Below are positions 1 through 10,889 of a stretch of 64,000 bases of DNA, in pieces. A program made the translations under genes and the position numbers. The notes under the pieces are model-generated. The model saw only the letters and a program-made list of their open reading frames with translations, had not been told where the DNA came from and made no database searches. The stretch spans positions 5,278,487 to 5,342,486 of the forward strand of contig OZ024896.1 in NCBI GenBank assembly GCA_964017195.1, written 5' to 3'. The DNA is from Siderastrea radians. Lineage: Eukaryota; Cnidaria; Anthozoa; Scleractinia; Rhizangiidae. How positions within the stretch are numbered: position 1 is the first letter of the stretch; each line of letters begins with the position of its first letter.

Positions 1-88
1 GTCCATAGAAGGAAATTCCTTTTTTTTTGTTAAAGTCGTTATTGAATTTTCTGACACGATTCTCTCATTCACTGTACTATTAGGCTTA

Positions 89-570
89 CTACCATTTTCG
101 TTCAACCCTGAAGCGTGACGATTTCAATCGAAGCGCCTTTGCTGATGTTGATTTTGCCATGTGCGGAACCTCCAGCAGAAGTCAACTCTTAAAGCTGTGG
201 AAGTCCAAATTTAACAACTCCTCCTCTGTTATGAAGAACGGCGTGGTTCTTTTAGCAGAATAATAGTCATCAGTAAACTACTTTTATCTGTACGGGAGCC
301 ATTTGTGGTATTCTCGACAAAATCTGAAAACCTAAAACTTGCCAGCCGATCAAGAGATTATATGAGGAAAAGTACAATCGAAAACTTGAAAACCTGCCAG
401 CCACGTGAACAAAACATGCAACTGTCGTTTGACAAACGTTGTTCGTTTCCCGCCCAAAACAGCGCATTTTCATTGGGCCAGACGAGACTGATGTCTGGGA
501 AACTGTCACGTTTGAAAAGTAAAAATACGCAAAAAAATCGTCACGCTTCAGGGTTGAACGAAAATCGTAG
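89..570. mobile_element. 482-bp MITE with 32-bp TIRs and TA target site
   Basis: The terminal inverted repeats begin CTACCATTTTCG and CTACGATTTTCG and match over 32 bp with one mismatch. They are flanked by TA at 87-88 and 571-572. Copy B holds the uninterrupted target at about 25108-25120 (GGCTTAATAGCG), which gives exact ends and a 2-bp duplication. A TA target is typical of Tc1/mariner-type transposition. No transposase is encoded, so it is non-autonomous. The open frames inside it are incidental. Confidence 0.85.
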
Positions 571-2472
571 TAATAGCGCAAACTCCTACCTTATGTTTAT
601 AGCGTTCCACCTGCTCTGTTGTCATCACAAGTTTCTGTGCAATTGGTTTGAAAGCTCTGATCTCAAAACCCTGAGATGGGTCCCAGTAATGGAGGTATCC
701 GTCAACATTCAAGTGACAAAAATTCTCACCGTTAACCAATAAATAAAATCAATTTTGTTTAACTGTCGAGGATCAAGTGTAGGAAATTTGAGATGACACT
801 GACCACTGCTATGTTTGTACCGTTAACCGTCAGGGCCTTCTACCTTAAAATTTTAAGGCTCTCCTGAAGGAGTCGACTGTGCTTATGTCATACACAGTTG
901 CAAAGAGAGGTTTCGAGAACGAAAAGTTACAATTTACAACATTATTTAATTCAGAGAATAAAAGCCTGACCGTGTCTTAAAGTAATAAAAAAATCTCTTT
1001 TTCTTCTCTTCTTTTTCTATTCAGCAATTTTAATTACTGAAAACAATGTCCTTTTTCAGGTCATTGTTAACAGTCAGCAAAAAACTGAGAAAACTCTTAA
1101 CATTTAATCAAAATCGAAGTGATTTCATTTACAACACAAAACCTTATTCAACAGTGAAGGAAAAACCCATCCGCTTGAGTTGAAACAACGTTTACAGAAC
1201 AAAACAGAATTCACAAGACAGGTGTGTTGCATACTTTTCAGCTTTTAAACGCATGCAGTATACAAGCACAGTGGATTTAGAATTTCAGGAAAAATTCTGA
1301 AGCTTTCTTGAAGGTATTTTTCACTCCATGCTTTTAATATATGTCAAATCTTATTTAGCAATATCTAGACTGAAAGTGATGATCAATGCCGTATTCATTT
1401 GAATGATCTCAATTTACTAGGATTTCCTGGTTATTGATGGGCTCCAAAATTAGGAGACAGCAACGCGGAATAGAGAAATTCGGATTAACTGATTTTTTTT
1501 GCTCTCGCCTGCTAGATATTTATGACTTATGCTTAACAGTATTTGACGGCAACTCGGCAAGAAGGGCGGTCTTTTAAGACCAATTAAAATGGGAGTATGG
1601 CTGTGGCAGTGGATGGTATAGAAACAGTTTTCTCTCACAGTGACAATTAAATTTCCAATTATTGAATTCTTTATGGTCAAATAAAAATTACCCAAATTTT
1701 TCTGTTGGTGCGAATGACTGAACGTCTGTTATCGGTTAACCTAAAAAATCTGAAATCTATCTTTCCTTTGATCGACCTTTTAAATTTTAAAATTCAAAAG
1801 ACGTGATGGTTAATAACACTGAGTCCCTCTCATAACGTTTTAAAACTAAAGGTGTTTTTTAATTTGTTCCGTTAATTTCCGTCACACACCTACATCGATG
1901 CAAAGGAACCAAGGATAGAGAGGCAGTATTACAAAGTCAGGAATGAGATAGAACTGAAAATAAATAAATTAAAAACAACAACAACAACAACAACAAACAC
2001 AATATAAACGTAAAGGAAATTCACTGTTATTTATTTATTGTTTTCTATAAAACCAAGAATTTAGTGACAGAGCGATATCGTTTTCCAGAGAATACTGAGC
2101 AAAGAAATCTGAGAGATCAATTTCAATGACGCATGTGCATTGCATATCAAACGAAAGCCTGAGTTTTCCAACGACCGAGCCCTGGCGTTCTTTTGCGTAT
2201 CTCATCACTAAACATTCGCTGACATTTGGCAATCGTCTTCGAGTTAGACAAAGGCCTCGCTTACGTTATGCCCCCCCCCCCCTTCCAGCCCCGCTTCCAC
2301 ACACACCTCCGCCTTTATTCAGTGCTAGCTACAATCTCGAGCCACGTTCACATTAGGATAAAATCATAATAAATATCACATTTATATCCATGTAATCTCG
2401 TCATTGTTTTATACTTTTTTATTAGGCATTTTCCGGCTGCACGTTTATGCCCCCCTGAGCAGACTAAGAAGC
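571..2472. other. Non-coding upstream flank of the first GPCR (copy A)
   Basis: No gene is seen. The tract is duplicated at 25114-26901 and 35277-35413 with substitutions and small indels that do not preserve any reading frame. It includes an AAC microsatellite (about 1976-1997), a C-run at about 2270 and, at 2329-2334, the empty CTACAA site used by the 8.4-kb insertion in copy B. The last 130 bases before the GPCR are conserved in all paralogues and may hold the promoter. Confidence 0.6.
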
Positions 2473-3471
2473 ATGTCATTTAAGAATCTGCATCCCAGCA
2501 ACCTGACATCTTCTACCAACATTGCTTTCTGTAGAGCATTATTTTCTGGCGGACTTCTTCCATCAAAACATGTTGTTTTCATAACCGTACTCTGTGTGGT
2601 GAACGCCCTTTCAAGCGTTGTTGCTTCAACGGCGAACGCCTTGGTTCTGTGGGCCATAAAAAAGACACCTTCCTTGCATAACCCGTCATCGGCTTTGCTC
2701 TGTGTTCTTGCTTCACTGGATTTAACTGTTGGGGTATTAATTCAGCCACTATCTATCATAAGCTTTATTGGACTTCTGACCAACAATTACCCCGTGTACT
2801 GCATAGCTGGCACCATAGAATACCCTCTAGGCATAGTCCTTGGAGGTTCGTCATTTGTGACAGTCGCAGCTATTAGTTTTGATCGCTATTTGGCCCTCGC
2901 GTTGCATATGAGGTACGCAGAAATTGTCACAATCAGCCGTGTCTTGAAGTGTATCCTGCCAACTACTGCCTTCTTTTTAATTCTGGCGATATTGGGCTTT
3001 TGGTTTGCAGCGGAGGACTGGTTCAGAAATACAGTTACAGCCGTGTGTTTATTCGTAATTGCCTGTTACATATTTGTAATTCCCTTTGCCTATTACAGAA
3101 TCTTTGCAATCCTGAGACGGCATAAGAAACAGATTCATGATCAGACAGTCTTAGCGACAAGAGCGCAAGGGTGTCCACAAATCAACATTTCCAAGTACAG
3201 GAGGTCTGTATCTGCGATTCTTTACCTGCTTTGGGTAATAATTCTAAGCTATTTGCCTTGTGCGATAACTATTATGATCGTATGGCGCCGCTACACCGAC
3301 TCAACCAAGTTTGTGTTGCGCTGTACTTGGGCGATGGGGCTGTTGAATTCTTCCATCAATCCACTCGTGTATTGTTGGAGGATTAAGGAAATTCGCCGGT
3401 TTGTGGTGTTGAAACTGCGCCGCGTGTTTAGAGCCATCTGTCTACTGGATGGAACTGTTGATATCATGTAA
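2473..3471 (+). CDS. Rhodopsin-like (class A) G-protein-coupled receptor, copy A1
   Basis: This is a single-exon seven-transmembrane receptor of 332 aa from the chosen start. The frame stays open upstream to an ATG at 2404, but the ATG at 2473 aligns with the starts of the other paralogues, and the 2404-2472 stretch aligns with non-coding sequence there. Visible class A landmarks are an N-glycosylation site in the N-terminus (SNLTS), the TM1 Asn (TANALVLWA), the TM2 Asp (LASLDLTVG), DRYLAL at the end of TM3, Pro in TM5 (FVIPFAYYR), LSYLPC in TM6 and NPLVYCW in TM7. The second extracellular loop is very short and has no Cys, so the usual TM3-ECL2 disulfide is unlikely; melanocortin-type receptors share this trait. 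The ligand is unknown. It should sit in the plasma membrane and signal through G proteins. It is nearly identical to the copy at 35414. A CR1/L2-like LINE remnant begins a few bases after its stop. Confidence 0.9.
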   Translation: MSFKNLHPSNLTSSTNIAFCRALFSGGLLPSKHVVFITVLCVVNALSSVVASTANALVLWAIKKTPSLHNPSSALLCVLASLDLTVGVLIQPLSIISFIGLLTNNYPVYCIAGTIEYPLGIVLGGSSFVTVAAISFDRYLALALHMRYAEIVTISRVLKCILPTTAFFLILAILGFWFAAEDWFRNTVTAVCLFVIACYIFVIPFAYYRIFAILRRHKKQIHDQTVLATRAQGCPQINISKYRRSVSAILYLLWVIILSYLPCAITIMIVWRRYTDSTKFVLRCTWAMGLLNSSINPLVYCWRIKEIRRFVVLKLRRVFRAICLLDGTVDIM

Positions 3472-3475
3472 GTCC

Positions 3476-4425
3476 AAGAAGTAAGTAAGTAAGTAAAAAA
3501 CTTTATTTACGTGTCAATCCATGTAGCTTGGGGATAACCCCATACTAAGTTGGGGACACAAAATAACAATATATTAAAATTAAAATAGAAAAAGTCTGAT
3601 AGCACTATAAAAAATGATACTAATCTAATAAACTAGTAGCAGCTAACCCTAATCTGATAATTTAATGATTGAATAACTATCTCTAAAAAGTTGATACAAA
3701 AAATGATAAAATTATACAGTTCTGATGAGCAGAGGGAACAGCCCTTGCATCCATCGTCCACATCACATTTACGAATCTTATTTTTAAAAGTATTTAAATT
3801 TTTTGCAGATCTAACATCTGGAGATAACTTTCCCCATAACCTAGGCCCAAGATAACGCAAAGAATGCTTACCATATGTCACAGTATTGTAACAAGGAATG
3901 GACAAGTATGATTGTCTTAAAAAGTAGGAAGAATTATGATCATTAAAAAACATTACTGATGTAAGTTGGACATAGTTTGTGCTTCACTTTGTATATAAGG
4001 ATGCAGATATCCTGCAAGCGCCTATTTATCAGCGTTGGCAGCTCAGCCCTCTTTAGTAACTGTGGATAACTTGCATGCTTGTCTCTGTACACTGCACTCA
4101 GTCCTCTTTCTTGCAGTCTTTCTAGTTTTCGCGCATCACTAATGATTTACAAAAATGCCAGAATAAATGGCAAAACGTAAGGTACGGTAAGACCGCTGAT
4201 TTAGATAGTACTAGCTTAGCCTTTGTTGGAATTAAGTTTCTAAGTCTCATGAGAACGCCGATTGTTTGATTTGCCTTCTAACAAATTGAGCTTATGTGAT
4301 TAGTAAAGTTAAGTTTGGAATCTATTGTAACACCTAAGAGCTGGAGATTATATACTGTTTTATTTTCCTCGTTGTTCACACAAACTGCATGCACTGCACG
4401 GTTATTATCCTGTTAGTAACCAATG
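3476..4425 (-). mobile_element. 5'-truncated CR1/L2-like LINE remnant (copy A)
   Basis: Read on the - strand this is the 3' end of a non-LTR retrotransposon. It gives the reverse transcriptase C-terminal region, with phrases such as YNTVTYGKHSLRYLGP, LWGKLSPDVRSAKNLNTFK and CDVDDGCKGC, and ends in a TTAC-type simple repeat tail (GTAAGTAAGTAAG on + at about 3480). Stops and frameshifts show it is dead. The same remnant sits at the same place in copy B (36422-37365), so it predates the duplication. The clade call rests on the resemblance of the C-terminal segment to CR1/L2-type elements. Confidence 0.75.
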
Positions 4426-6825
4426 TTCATAGTTTGTTATTTCTTGAGGTTTTCTGCGAGAAGATTAGAGTCGTACCACTTGGTAGCTGTGCGCGCACTA
4501 TCCCTGAGCTTGGATATAACACTAGTAAATCATAATAGGTCGTTACATCACGAACTGGGAACAAACCTTTTTGAATATTCCTCTGACCATGGGAAAAGAG
4601 GCTCGTTAAATAAAGTCAATAGACGAAATGAGACGTACGAGTAAAACTCTATTTTTGGTCGAATGACGGAAATCATTAACAAAAGCACCTGTGAGTGTGA
4701 AGGACACTTCACTTGAATTTCTACGTTATTAGTCATGCTTAGTATCGTCCTCCAGGTAAACAATTTTCTTTAACCAATTGTTAAAATAGGTTGAAGAAAA
4801 GAAAAAGAAGAAAATATCTGAAGAGGTAATATTAAGGAATAAAGATAGTCTAAGTGTTGGTTCAAATAAGGTTGTGTTTGGGTTAACAAATGGGTCTGAG
4901 CGGTGGTGACTCTCGGAGGGCACGCAACAGCTGAAATAGAAAATGGAAAAGATAATGTTAAATTTAAACTCCATTAGATAGCAGACATTTTACAATCCAT
5001 TAAGTTTGTTTTGGCCTACTTCGGTTACACACTAGCGGCAAGATCGAACGACCTCCGTTCGAAACAATAATTAGAACTTACAGTTATAAAATTTCCAGAA
5101 ATGCGACACTGGCGGATACGAAAAACTAGACCCCACGAGAAAAATATGGAAACGTGTTCCTCGAACCAAAGCCGGTGCCACCTACACCAACCCTTCGTTA
5201 TATGAAGGGTGTCCATCCTAGGCTGAAACGCTTGCGAAACAAAACGAGACAAAATACAAAACTTCACAAAACGCAATGCAAAATCGTATTAGCAAGACTG
5301 TAGAATGGCTCAGTCCGTGGCTAACTATGCAGCAGCATAGCCAGCATGATACCCATCTTGCACCGCTCGCAGTCGTTCCCAGTCCGCCCCTGCTGGTCTC
5401 GTGCCCTGAATATTAGGCTAACCTTGCTAACTTTTACCTTTTACCTATTTGGAGTTTATCTCGGAGTATCAGCGCCACAAATTTATCATTGAAGCAATTC
5501 TAGTTGAATTTCATCATGAACAATTTCTTTGAAAGATCTATTAAATGCTCACTTTGGAAATCTACGGTGGTCGAATGCGCATATGTGATATGCACATCTG
5601 TAAAGAGAATTTTCGAGAACGAACATCCACAATATCATGTCATTCAGATCCAGTAATAAAACTCGCAGTGTCCTTTAGTAATAAAACAATTCTACTTTTC
5701 TTTCTTTTCATCCTATGCAGAAGTTCTAATCACTATCCAGACACTGCTCTTCCTCGGGCCATTGTCACAGGTCAGAACAAAAAACACCCCGACAAATTTT
5801 AAAATCAAGCTCTAAAAATTGATCATACTCGAATCCACCAACATTTAAAGGGTTTCATTTTGAGCAAAACATCTTATTCAGCGTGAACGAATAAACCATA
5901 AAGTAATTTATATAATTGGGTTTAAACAATATTTGCAAAATACACACTCCACAGGAAAGGAGGGGGTTGTGTAATTTTCAGCTTTTTTGCCCCGTTTACC
6001 ACCAAAGGGAATTTATGAATTTCGACAAAAACACTGAAGCTTCCTGGAGGTACGCGAACCTTTGCACTTAAGAAAATGTAATTACGCCTGAAGAAACATA
6101 ATTACACCACGCCAAAGTGCTAATCAGTTGCTTTTATTTCAATCCTTATAAGTTAGGATTTCAGAGAGGTCCATTGGCTCGTAGAGTAAAACCCACATGT
6201 AACCAAACATAGTGAACGTGGTCGCTAAATAGCAGAATTCGGCTTGTAACGGATATTTGGAGCATTAAATCAGCACAAGAAAATTTGAAAACGCAAACTA
6301 ATAACGCGAGGTAAGTTAAGCAGTGTTTGTTGCCTTAAGTGCCTAGTTAAGAAGACACGGTCTTTTAAAAGCCTTTAAAACGGTAGCTTTAGCAGTGGAC
6401 AGTATAGACAGTATATGTGATGGTTGAATTTCTAATTATCGCTCGCATTATTGACGGCAAATGTTATCCTCATTTGTCGGTGAAATTTTATCAATAATTT
6501 TAACGCTTGAAGCCACAACACCTAACGTGGACGTTGACGACAAAAATGTTATCGTTCAGTCTTGAATGCCCAAAAAAGTATTTTGGGAACCGCCAAATCT
6601 GATTGGGTGAATCATTGTTGACTAATCGCTGATAGTCGGTAATCGCCGAGTTGGAAATGGACCTCCCTTACGTTACGTTTCTCCCCCTTACTGCGAGCTT
6701 CCAATCTTGAAACCTGTTCACCTCAGACTTCACTCATAATCGCTACTATATCCATCCATTTTTATCATTGTTTTATTCATTTTTGTTTGACATTTTCTGC
6801 GAGTAATTGTCAACGCATCGGGAGC
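4426..6825. other. Non-coding flank between the two copy-A GPCR loci
   Basis: No gene is seen in about 2.4 kb. The whole tract is duplicated at 37366-39686. Small indels break every open frame differently in the two copies, for example the extra bases at about 4935-5010 in copy A. Part of it (about 4537-4640) also matches the sequence after the second GPCR at about 8630-8740, so an older GPCR duplication carried its 3' flank along. Confidence 0.6.
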
Positions 6826-8618
6826 ATGATGAATCATTCCAGCAACCTGACGTCTCCTAACAAGATTGCCTCCTGCAATGTAATCTTTCCCGACGGAGTT
6901 CTTCCACCAAAACATGTTTGTTCCTCAACTGTACTCTGTGTGGTGAACGCCCTTTCAAGGAATGGTGCTTCAAGGGCGAACACCTTAGTTCTGTGGGCCA
7001 TCAAAAAAAACACCTTCCTTGCACAACCCATCATCGGCTTTACTCTGTGTTCTTGCTTCACTAGATTTGACTGTTGGAATGTTTATTCAGCCGCTAGGGG
7101 TTATAGGCCTTATTGGACTTTTGACTGACAATTACCCGGTGTTTTGCATCACCGGTACTATTGGGTACCCTGTGGGCTTGACCCTTGGTAGTTTGTCATT
7201 TGTGACAATCGCAGCTATTAGTGTGGATCGTTACTTAGCGCTCACTCTACATCTAAGATACCCAGAAATTGTCACAGTCAGCCGTGTTATTACTTGTGTC
7301 CTGCCAATCATTGCTTTTCTATTGATTCTGACGATAATGAGCTTTTGGTTTTTGACGGAGGACTGGTTCAGAATCACAACTGCATGCGTATGCTTCCTTG
7401 TAATGCATCAGTCAATTCCAGCGGTGCCCATCCCCCCCGGGCCAACCCCGGGGCATTAGCATTTTTCTTAAAAAAATGGCAAAATCCCGGGGGTGGGGAC
7501 AAGTAAGTCCGTCAAATGCCCCGGGGTGGGACCAAAATAGAAGGCAAATGCCCCACCCCCGGGATCATCTAGAAAGCAACACTGCTCAAGATTTTTTAAT
7601 AATAAATCACAACAAAAAAAGTGTCACTCATCATTATTATCAATGCGCTTCGGTTCAGTTTTATACCTGTGTGTCTCCCCTTCCGTTGTTCATTTGTTTT
7701 CAAAATAATGATCCTTTATTAATATCAATAACACGTTCATTTATTTGATTTTGACATACACAACTTATAAGTGTTTTATTAAATAAGCTATATTAAAAGA
7801 AATGCTTAAATAATTTCGAGGAACTGAAAATGCATGATCTGTATTTAACAAACGGCCAAAAACATAAAATATTTTTACTAAACTGGTCACCTCGGATAGC
7901 TTAAAAATCCATATAGTACGTAGAATTAATTTCACTTCATACAGTATTTAATCAACAAACGATGAAATCAATCAGCGAACAGCACCAAAGGAATGGAAGA
8001 TCATGGACGACCTCAGACTGACTACACCGGAACGTTTTTCTCACCTTGTCAAATACCACGGGGTCGTCCCGGGGGTAGGCAAATGCCCGACCCCCGGGTA
8101 GTGATAAAAGTTCAAATGCCCCACCCCCGGGATTAAAACGTGAGCAAATGCCCGACTAATGCCCGGGGGAGATGGGCACTGCTGGAATTGACTGATGCAT
8201 AACCGCTAGTTGCATATTTGCAATTCCCTTTGCCTATTGCAGGATCTTTTTAATATTGCGACGGCATAAAAAACAGATTAATGATCAGACAGCCGTAGCG
8301 ACAAGAAAGCAAGGGTTTTCTCAAACAAACCTTTCTAAGTACAGGAGATCTGTATCGGTTATTCTTTACGTGCTGTTGGCAATAATTCTTAGTTATTTGC
8401 CTTGCCTTATAAGTTTTGTCATCGCATGGCGCCACTTCACTGACTCAAGCAGGTTAGTGCTACGTTTTACGGGGACGGTGTTGTTACTGAACTCTTTCAT
8501 TAATCCACTTGTTTATTGCTGGAGAATAAAGGCAATTCGTCGGTTTATGGCCTTGAAACTGCGCCGCGTGTTTGGAGCCAGCGAGTCATGGAACATGTCA
8601 TACCAGTTGAGGAAGTAA
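6826..8618 (+). pseudogene. Class A GPCR pseudogene, copy A2 (frameshift plus MITE insertion)
   Basis: The ATG at 6826 opens the same protein as the intact copy at 39687. The first frame runs through the N-terminus and TM1, then an extra base in an A-run at about 7007-7014 shifts it. The second frame carries TM2 to TM4, including VDRYLAL, and is interrupted at 7403 by a 796-bp transposon. After the insertion the coding match resumes (TM5 to the C-terminus, with RRHKKQINDQ, LSYLPC and NPLVYCW) up to a stop at 8618. The end also differs from 39687 by a two-base deletion, giving a shorter unrelated tail. DRY, NPxxY and the TM6 Pro are all still recognisable, so decay is recent. No full-length receptor can be made from this locus as read. 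Confidence 0.92.
7404..8199. mobile_element. 796-bp MITE inside GPCR A2, TAA target site
   Basis: The inverted ends start TGCATCAGTCAATTCCAGC and continue into a GC-rich part with CCCGGG. TAA is duplicated at 7401-7403 and 8200-8202. The intact paralogue has a single TAA at 40261-40263, which gives exact borders. A 3-bp TWA target fits PIF/Harbinger or Chapaev3 non-autonomous elements; no transposase remains. Inside are several CCCCGGG-type repeats. Confidence 0.9.
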
Positions 8619-10586
8619 ATCCAAAATAATACGGTATAATTTCCGTTAGGTCACGAACAGACCTTTTGCAATATTTCTCTAACCGTAGAGGCAGAGGTGC
8701 GTGGAATAAAGGCAAGAGACAAAATAAAACGCTCGAGTGAAAGGATATTTTGTTGCAAATAACTGAGGCTAAAAATGCTGAACAAAGCTGGGAGAAGAAG
8801 CGGGGAGCAAATTGGGGGCGGGGGTGGGGACGTTTGAGAGAATCTCATGAACTCTGGAACGCATCGTTTTCGGGGCGTCAAAAAAAATGAAAACAAAAGT
8901 TAAAAAGGCTCTAATGTGTGGACAGGTGAAAAGGGAGTCTTTCGAAAACGCTGACGACATTCTTTTCATTGTTTTCCCGTGGAAAATCAATGAAACTAAT
9001 TAAAGATATCCATTCTCAAATGAGACATTAAAGGGTAACTGTGGACGAATGAAAACTATATGGAAACTCTTGTGTGGACGAATGTATTGTGCTACGTTTT
9101 TGGGCACATGAAAACGGGGAACGAGGTTGGACCTTAACTGCAACAGAAGGTGAGAATGAGAATATGATTGTCCAAAGCGGACGAAAATTTGTTACTTTCA
9201 TTATTATTGTTCTTCATTGTATCACTGATTTTGATACATGAACCGGCAAAGCGTGACGGACTCAAAAGTTTTTGTTTTAAGTGAGTGACTTCTCTTTTCT
9301 TCAAGTTGCTCCTTTTCCAACTTCGGCGAGAATTGCACAGTGAAAGAGACTAATTTGTGATCATTTTGAGTAACAGCTGAAATTTTTTTAGGCGGCGCGA
9401 CGTCTCAAACGTCGCTGCCGTCTCATAAAATGGGTAGCACATTCCTGAATTGGCGGTAGTCAGTAGACTTAGTCTCCGCGCGGGCTGTAAATAATCAGGC
9501 TCGTTATAATGACGTGTATTTTACGAGATTGAAAGTGTGAAGTGTAATTCTGTTGTTTTAAGTTTCGCGGCGTATTGAAGTTGAGTAAAGGTAATTGTTG
9601 AATTGTTTATTTCGCTGTTTTTTTGGGAGATTTCGTTTCTAAGGAGCAGTGTTTACAAAGGCTGGTGAGAACTTTGGAGTTGTGCAGGTTGTCAGTATGT
9701 CGGCATAAAAATAGCTTTGTATGTTGTGTTGCTTTGTGCACGTTGTCATAAATGACATAGAAAGGGAGACTGAAATGTCATTTTGTTTAGCGTGCGAGAT
9801 CGTCTATGAGTCATGGAGAGTATTGTTAGTTGTGGTTTCATAGTGCTTCGAACTTAACCGGTTGCGATGGCGATGACAAACTCCATTTTTGAGTTTTGTG
9901 ATGATATAAAGCATAGGAAGGAAGATATTGTTGAGTCTACTGGTTAAATGGCTGTGAACGGTAAACGCCGATCTTTATAAACACAGGTTTAGAGGTTTTA
10001 GATTGCAAGTAGCCTCTATTTATTTCTTGAGGTAAAGTCACCGATTTTATCAGTTAATCAATTTCTGAAATATTTGACATTCTTGGGTAATATCATTTAA
10101 TTTCACTGTGTCGATAGAGTTCATTGAGAGGTCATTAAGCGAGAAAGTTCTCAAAGCAAAACTGTCATATACGCGACATTTCTTTCGTCAGATTAGCTTT
10201 GTTGAAGAGTTTGAAGGTGAGTTTTTCATTTGTAGCTATAACGTAAGCAGATAGATTTAGTTATCTATTGGAGATGCTAGCGAAAGAGACTCTTCGGAAG
10301 CTTTGACGATAAAAAGTTTACTTACCATTCTAGGTAAGTTACGTATATTAGACTGTTGATGTTTTGAGCGCCATAGCACGAGTCACATTCGAGCCCGAAT
10401 CAAGTTCGATTCAAGGTAGAGAACTATTTATGCATAACAGCCCAGGGAAAGGAAGGTGACAGACTCTGAGCCGCCTGAAAATTCCCTAGAATTTCTTGTT
10501 TCTTTTGAATTTGTGTCTTCGCGTTATGCAAGGTCCTCTCACGTCTCAAAGCAGAGCAGCCAAAGCAGATTGAACTCATTATTTTA

Positions 10587-10641
<55 letters not shown>

Positions 10642-10889
10642 CTTGATTTTGTGCTATTTACATTGATTTGGATGCAAAATAGGGTAGAGTAACCGAGCAC
10701 AAAGACTCATTTCGACCGCCTGCCTGACGTCATGCTAAATTCTTTCTTCTTAATACAAATATCGGGTCTGCGCAGTTAAGACATGGTCTTTTTTTTTTCC
10801 TTCTTAAATGAACAAAAAAAAAATGGAAGTGAAAACTTAACACAACTCGTGGGATAGTCTTATTTAGATTGCATGACTTTAAAACGAAT
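8619..10889. other. Non-coding region with a copy-A-specific 1.2-kb segment
   Basis: No gene is seen. About 8860-9150 has repeated phrases (TGTGGACGAATG, GAAAACG) typical of an old TIR repeat. About 9390-10590 has no counterpart in copy B and ends in an AAT microsatellite, so it may be an insertion, but no target duplication was found. A short hairpin, GCGACGT/ACGTCGC, lies at about 9397-9415. Confidence 0.5.
10585..10639 (+). repeat. AAT trinucleotide microsatellite
   Basis: About 17 perfect AAT units in a row. It is absent from the matching place in copy B (about 45770). Confidence 0.95.

Noticed and set aside
2404..2472. N-terminal extension or signal peptide of GPCR A1
   Set aside because: The same stretch is non-coding in the other paralogues, and the ATG at 2473 aligns with their starts.
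7019..7459. Separate short receptor gene
   Set aside because: It is the middle part of the broken A2 receptor after a frameshift, running into the MITE.
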